Source: an uncultured Clostridium sp. (GTDB taxonomy: Bacteria; Bacillota; Clostridia; Oscillospirales; Acutalibacteraceae). Taken from it: a stretch of DNA of 64,000 nt. The notes below the pieces were generated by a model, which had not been told where the DNA came from, made no database searches, and worked only from the letters and a program-made list of their open reading frames with translations. The position numbers were made by a program, and so were the translations under genes. Shown piece after piece: positions 61,933-64,000 of this stretch. Within the stretch, counting starts at the first letter, position 1; each line of letters begins with the position of its first letter. The stretch covers positions 1-64,000 of the forward strand of contig CABRLN010000002.1 in assembly GCA_902471875.1 (NCBI GenBank), in the 5' to 3' direction.

Positions 61933-62883
61933 ATGAATAAAAAAATATTTTCAGCAATTTTTATATTGCTAATTGTAGTTACTGCTGTTTTTACAGGCTG
62001 TAGCAGTGCTGAAGAAAACAATGGGAAAATTAATATAGTGTCAACTATTTTTCCACAGTATGACTTTGCAAGAAATATCACTGGTGATAAAGCAAATCTT
62101 ACCATGTTAATTCCACCTGGAGGAGAATCACACACATATGAACCAACGCCGCAGGATATAATAAGCATTGAAAATGCAGACGTGTTTATATATATTGGCG
62201 GTGAAAGTGATGCTTGGGTTGATACTATACTAAGCTCTGTTAATACTGAAAAAACTCAAGTTGTAAAACTGATAGACTGTGTTGACACTGTTAAAGAAGA
62301 AATTATAGAGGGAATGGAAGTACATGAAGAAAACGAGGAAGATGATGATAATGCAGAAATTGATGAGCATATCTGGACATCTCCTAAAAATGCCATAAAA
62401 ATGGTAACCACCATTAATCAAGCTATATGTAAAGCAGACGTAAACAACAGCGATTATTATAATAAGAATACAGATGATTATATAAAAAAGCTTAATAATC
62501 TTGATGCTAAATTTAAAGAAACAGTTGAAGGCGGAAAAAGAAAAGAGCTGATATTCGGCGACCGTTTTCCTTTAAGATATTTTACAGAGGAATACGGCTT
62601 AAAATATTATGCAGCTTTTCCCGGATGTTCGTCAGAAACCGAACCAAGTGCTTCTACTATCGCATTTTTAACTGATAAGGTAAAAGAAGATAATATACCT
62701 GTTGTGCTTAAAATTGAGCTTAGCAGTTCATCGGTTGCAGACACAATTGCAAACGAAACGAATGCAAAGGTGCTTACTTTTTATTCATGCCACAATCTTT
62801 CCAAAAATCAATTTGACAATGGCGAAGATTATATTTCAATGATGAAAGAAAATATAGACACTTTAAAAACAGCACTTAATTAA
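61933..62883 (+). CDS. Metal ABC transporter substrate-binding lipoprotein (ZnuA-like)
   Basis: A 316-residue lipoprotein of the ZnuA/TroA family. The lipobox is VFTGC at residues 18-22, ligand regions include PPGGESHTYEPTPQD near 60 and DEHIWTSP near 143, and a strongly acidic loop (HEENEEDDDNAEID) sits where zinc proteins have a His-rich loop. The third site reads GDRFPLRYFTEEYG, with no His in that segment. Zinc or manganese uptake is likely. AGGAGG precedes the ATG. No permease or ATPase gene adjoins: the next gene is an unrelated EamA transporter on the other strand. Confidence 0.88.
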   Translation: MNKKIFSAIFILLIVVTAVFTGCSSAEENNGKINIVSTIFPQYDFARNITGDKANLTMLIPPGGESHTYEPTPQDIISIENADVFIYIGGESDAWVDTILSSVNTEKTQVVKLIDCVDTVKEEIIEGMEVHEENEEDDDNAEIDEHIWTSPKNAIKMVTTINQAICKADVNNSDYYNKNTDDYIKKLNNLDAKFKETVEGGKRKELIFGDRFPLRYFTEEYGLKYYAAFPGCSSETEPSASTIAFLTDKVKEDNIPVVLKIELSSSSVADTIANETNAKVLTFYSCHNLSKNQFDNGEDYISMMKENIDTLKTALN

Positions 62884-62938
62884 TGATAAAAATATATGAT
62901 TTGGGTATTTTTAAATTAAATCAACTCTTACTATTAGA

Positions 62939-62980
62939 AAACCGCCTTAATGCAATTTTTTAACTGCATTAAGGCGGTTT
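62939..62980. terminator. Bidirectional terminator, znuA-like/EamA genes
   Basis: Sixteen-bp perfect arms 62939-62954 and 62965-62980, 10-nt loop, tail CGTTTTA. It lies between convergent genes. Confidence 0.88.
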
Positions 62981-63052
62981 CGTTTTAGTATTTAATTTTC
63001 TTTCTATAATAAAAGATGCATTAATAATGTTATTAAACGAATCATAATTTAT

Positions 63053-63985
63053 TTAAGTTTTAGATTTTCTTTTGTTAATTATATATACTCCGGCTACAAC
63101 TAATAAAATAGCTGCAACATATTTTAAATAGAATGGTTCACCTAATATTACACAAGAAAGTATAGCACCAAACACGGGTATAAGTGAATTAAATATTGCA
63201 ATTTCTCCAACAGGGTTACAGCTTATCAGTTTATTGTACAGTGAAAATCCTATTGAAGAAACAAGCACCAAAAGAATTAATATTACAATTCCTTCTACAG
63301 TAATATGTGTTATTCTACCGCCCATTATAACTCCCATAATAATCATGACGGCACCTCCTAAAGCAAGGCTTATGCCTGTAGCAACTAGTGAATCAATCTT
63401 TTTAGTTACAATTCTTGTCAATACGCCGCCAAAGGCTGAGCACAACGCACTCATAAATAACATTCCATCTCCCAAAAAGGTAAAAGTACCTCCGGATGTT
63501 TCACCAAAGCTAATATTAATTATAATAATTCCTGAAAGTCCTAAAATACAGCCTATTGTCTTTTGGGCAGTCATATGTTCATCTTTAAATATTATACAAG
63601 CAAGTATTATTAAGAAAAATGTGCTTAGCGAATCAATAATTGAAGATCTTGAGCCTGAAAGGTTCGATAAACCAACATAGAAGAAAAAATAATGTAAAGA
63701 TGTATTTACAACAGAATACAGACATAACCAACCAATATTGTTCTTACCGCTGATTTTAAAGCTTTTTCTGCCGGCTTTTGCAATAATTAGTGTAATTAAT
63801 CCCGCAATAAAAAATCTAATGCCTGCAAAAAGTGTTTTAGCACCTGTGTCATCACCTGCAATATCAAAAGCATTAAGTCCCAGCTTAATTAAAGGAAAAG
63901 CAAAAGCCCAAGTTAATGCTGACAACGTTGCAAATAAAACAACAAAGGGCTTTTGCTGAAATATACTTAATTTTCTATTATCCAT
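63053..63985 (-). CDS. EamA/DMT family transporter
   Basis: A 310-residue membrane protein with ten predicted transmembrane segments arranged as two EamA repeats (about residues 12-145 and 165-305). ALTWAFAFPLIKLGL at the start and the IPVFGAILSCVILGEPF segment near 272 are typical. DMT transporters of this kind export metabolites or amino acids; the substrate is unknown. AGGTGAG precedes the ATG on the minus strand, 15 bases from the window end. Confidence 0.9.
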   Translation of the reverse strand: MDNRKLSIFQQKPFVVLFATLSALTWAFAFPLIKLGLNAFDIAGDDTGAKTLFAGIRFFIAGLITLIIAKAGRKSFKISGKNNIGWLCLYSVVNTSLHYFFFYVGLSNLSGSRSSIIDSLSTFFLIILACIIFKDEHMTAQKTIGCILGLSGIIIINISFGETSGGTFTFLGDGMLFMSALCSAFGGVLTRIVTKKIDSLVATGISLALGGAVMIIMGVIMGGRITHITVEGIVILILLVLVSSIGFSLYNKLISCNPVGEIAIFNSLIPVFGAILSCVILGEPFYLKYVAAILLVVAGVYIINKRKSKT

Positions 63986-64000
63986 TTTCTCACCTATAAA

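Overview
The window looks like a piece of chromosome from a low-GC, endospore-forming anaerobe of the Clostridia, probably near the Oscillospiraceae/Ruminococcaceae. The reasons are the AT-rich sequence, purine-rich ribosome binding sites, several TTG/GTG starts, sporulation genes (dipicolinate synthase dpaAB, a SpoVAF-like GerA-family protein, YmxH), a ferredoxin-dependent 2-oxoacid oxidoreductase, Gram-positive PolC, and a T-box in front of thrS. No rRNA, tRNA or CRISPR array was seen. Almost all of the window is core housekeeping DNA; the unusual material is in the intergenic regions.

Layout. 0-8.7 kb: a cluster of three GC-rich palindromes at the edge, glf (minus strand), then ymxH, a spoVAF-like gene, a membrane-anchored protein of unknown function, pyrC, pyrF and cca. 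8.7-18.3 kb: a secreted Ig-like/SleB hydrolase with an operator-like promoter, T-box-thrS, a DUF4358-like protein, comF-recD2 (minus), a CofE-like protein and two small proteins. 18.3-18.8 kb: a promoter-hairpin unit that may be a small RNA, and the left end of a dead IS3-type element. 18.8-29.8 kb: dpaAB, a zinc-ribbon membrane protein, a P-loop ATPase followed by the four kor/vor subunits and a HAD phosphatase, then pth, mfd and a 64-residue sorting-signal-like protein. 30-35 kb (minus): split transketolase, a PHP histidinol-phosphatase-like protein, YebC and an AraC regulator. 35.3-49.2 kb: a DUF815 AAA+ protein and the conserved run pyrH-frr-uppS-cdsA-dxr-rseP-ispG-polC, then an AI-2E family exporter. 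49.5-55.8 kb: hisZGDCBAIE behind a promoter with a palindromic operator. 55.9-64 kb: an HPr-like protein, mtaB, a GHL10-type hydrolase, DUF1294-rluA behind a structured leader, an Ig-like/NlpC-P60 hydrolase, a metal-binding lipoprotein and an EamA transporter.

How the genes fit together. pyrC, pyrF and pyrH belong to pyrimidine synthesis. dxr and ispG make isoprenoid precursors, which uppS converts into the undecaprenyl carrier, while cdsA makes CDP-diacylglycerol. The his operon together with the distant PHP phosphatase would cover every histidine step except IGP synthase: hisF and hisH are missing. dpaAB has a close match to a sigma-K promoter, which fits dipicolinate synthesis in the mother cell.

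The observations most worth checking are rseP without any ATG/GTG/TTG start, the orphan promoter-hairpin unit at 18.4-18.5 kb, the two interleaved inverted repeats in front of DUF1294-rluA, the his operator and missing hisFH, and the tandem palindromes at the promoter of the Ig/SleB gene. I did not find a clear multi-gene system of unknown type; the candidates are small RNA or regulatory structures.
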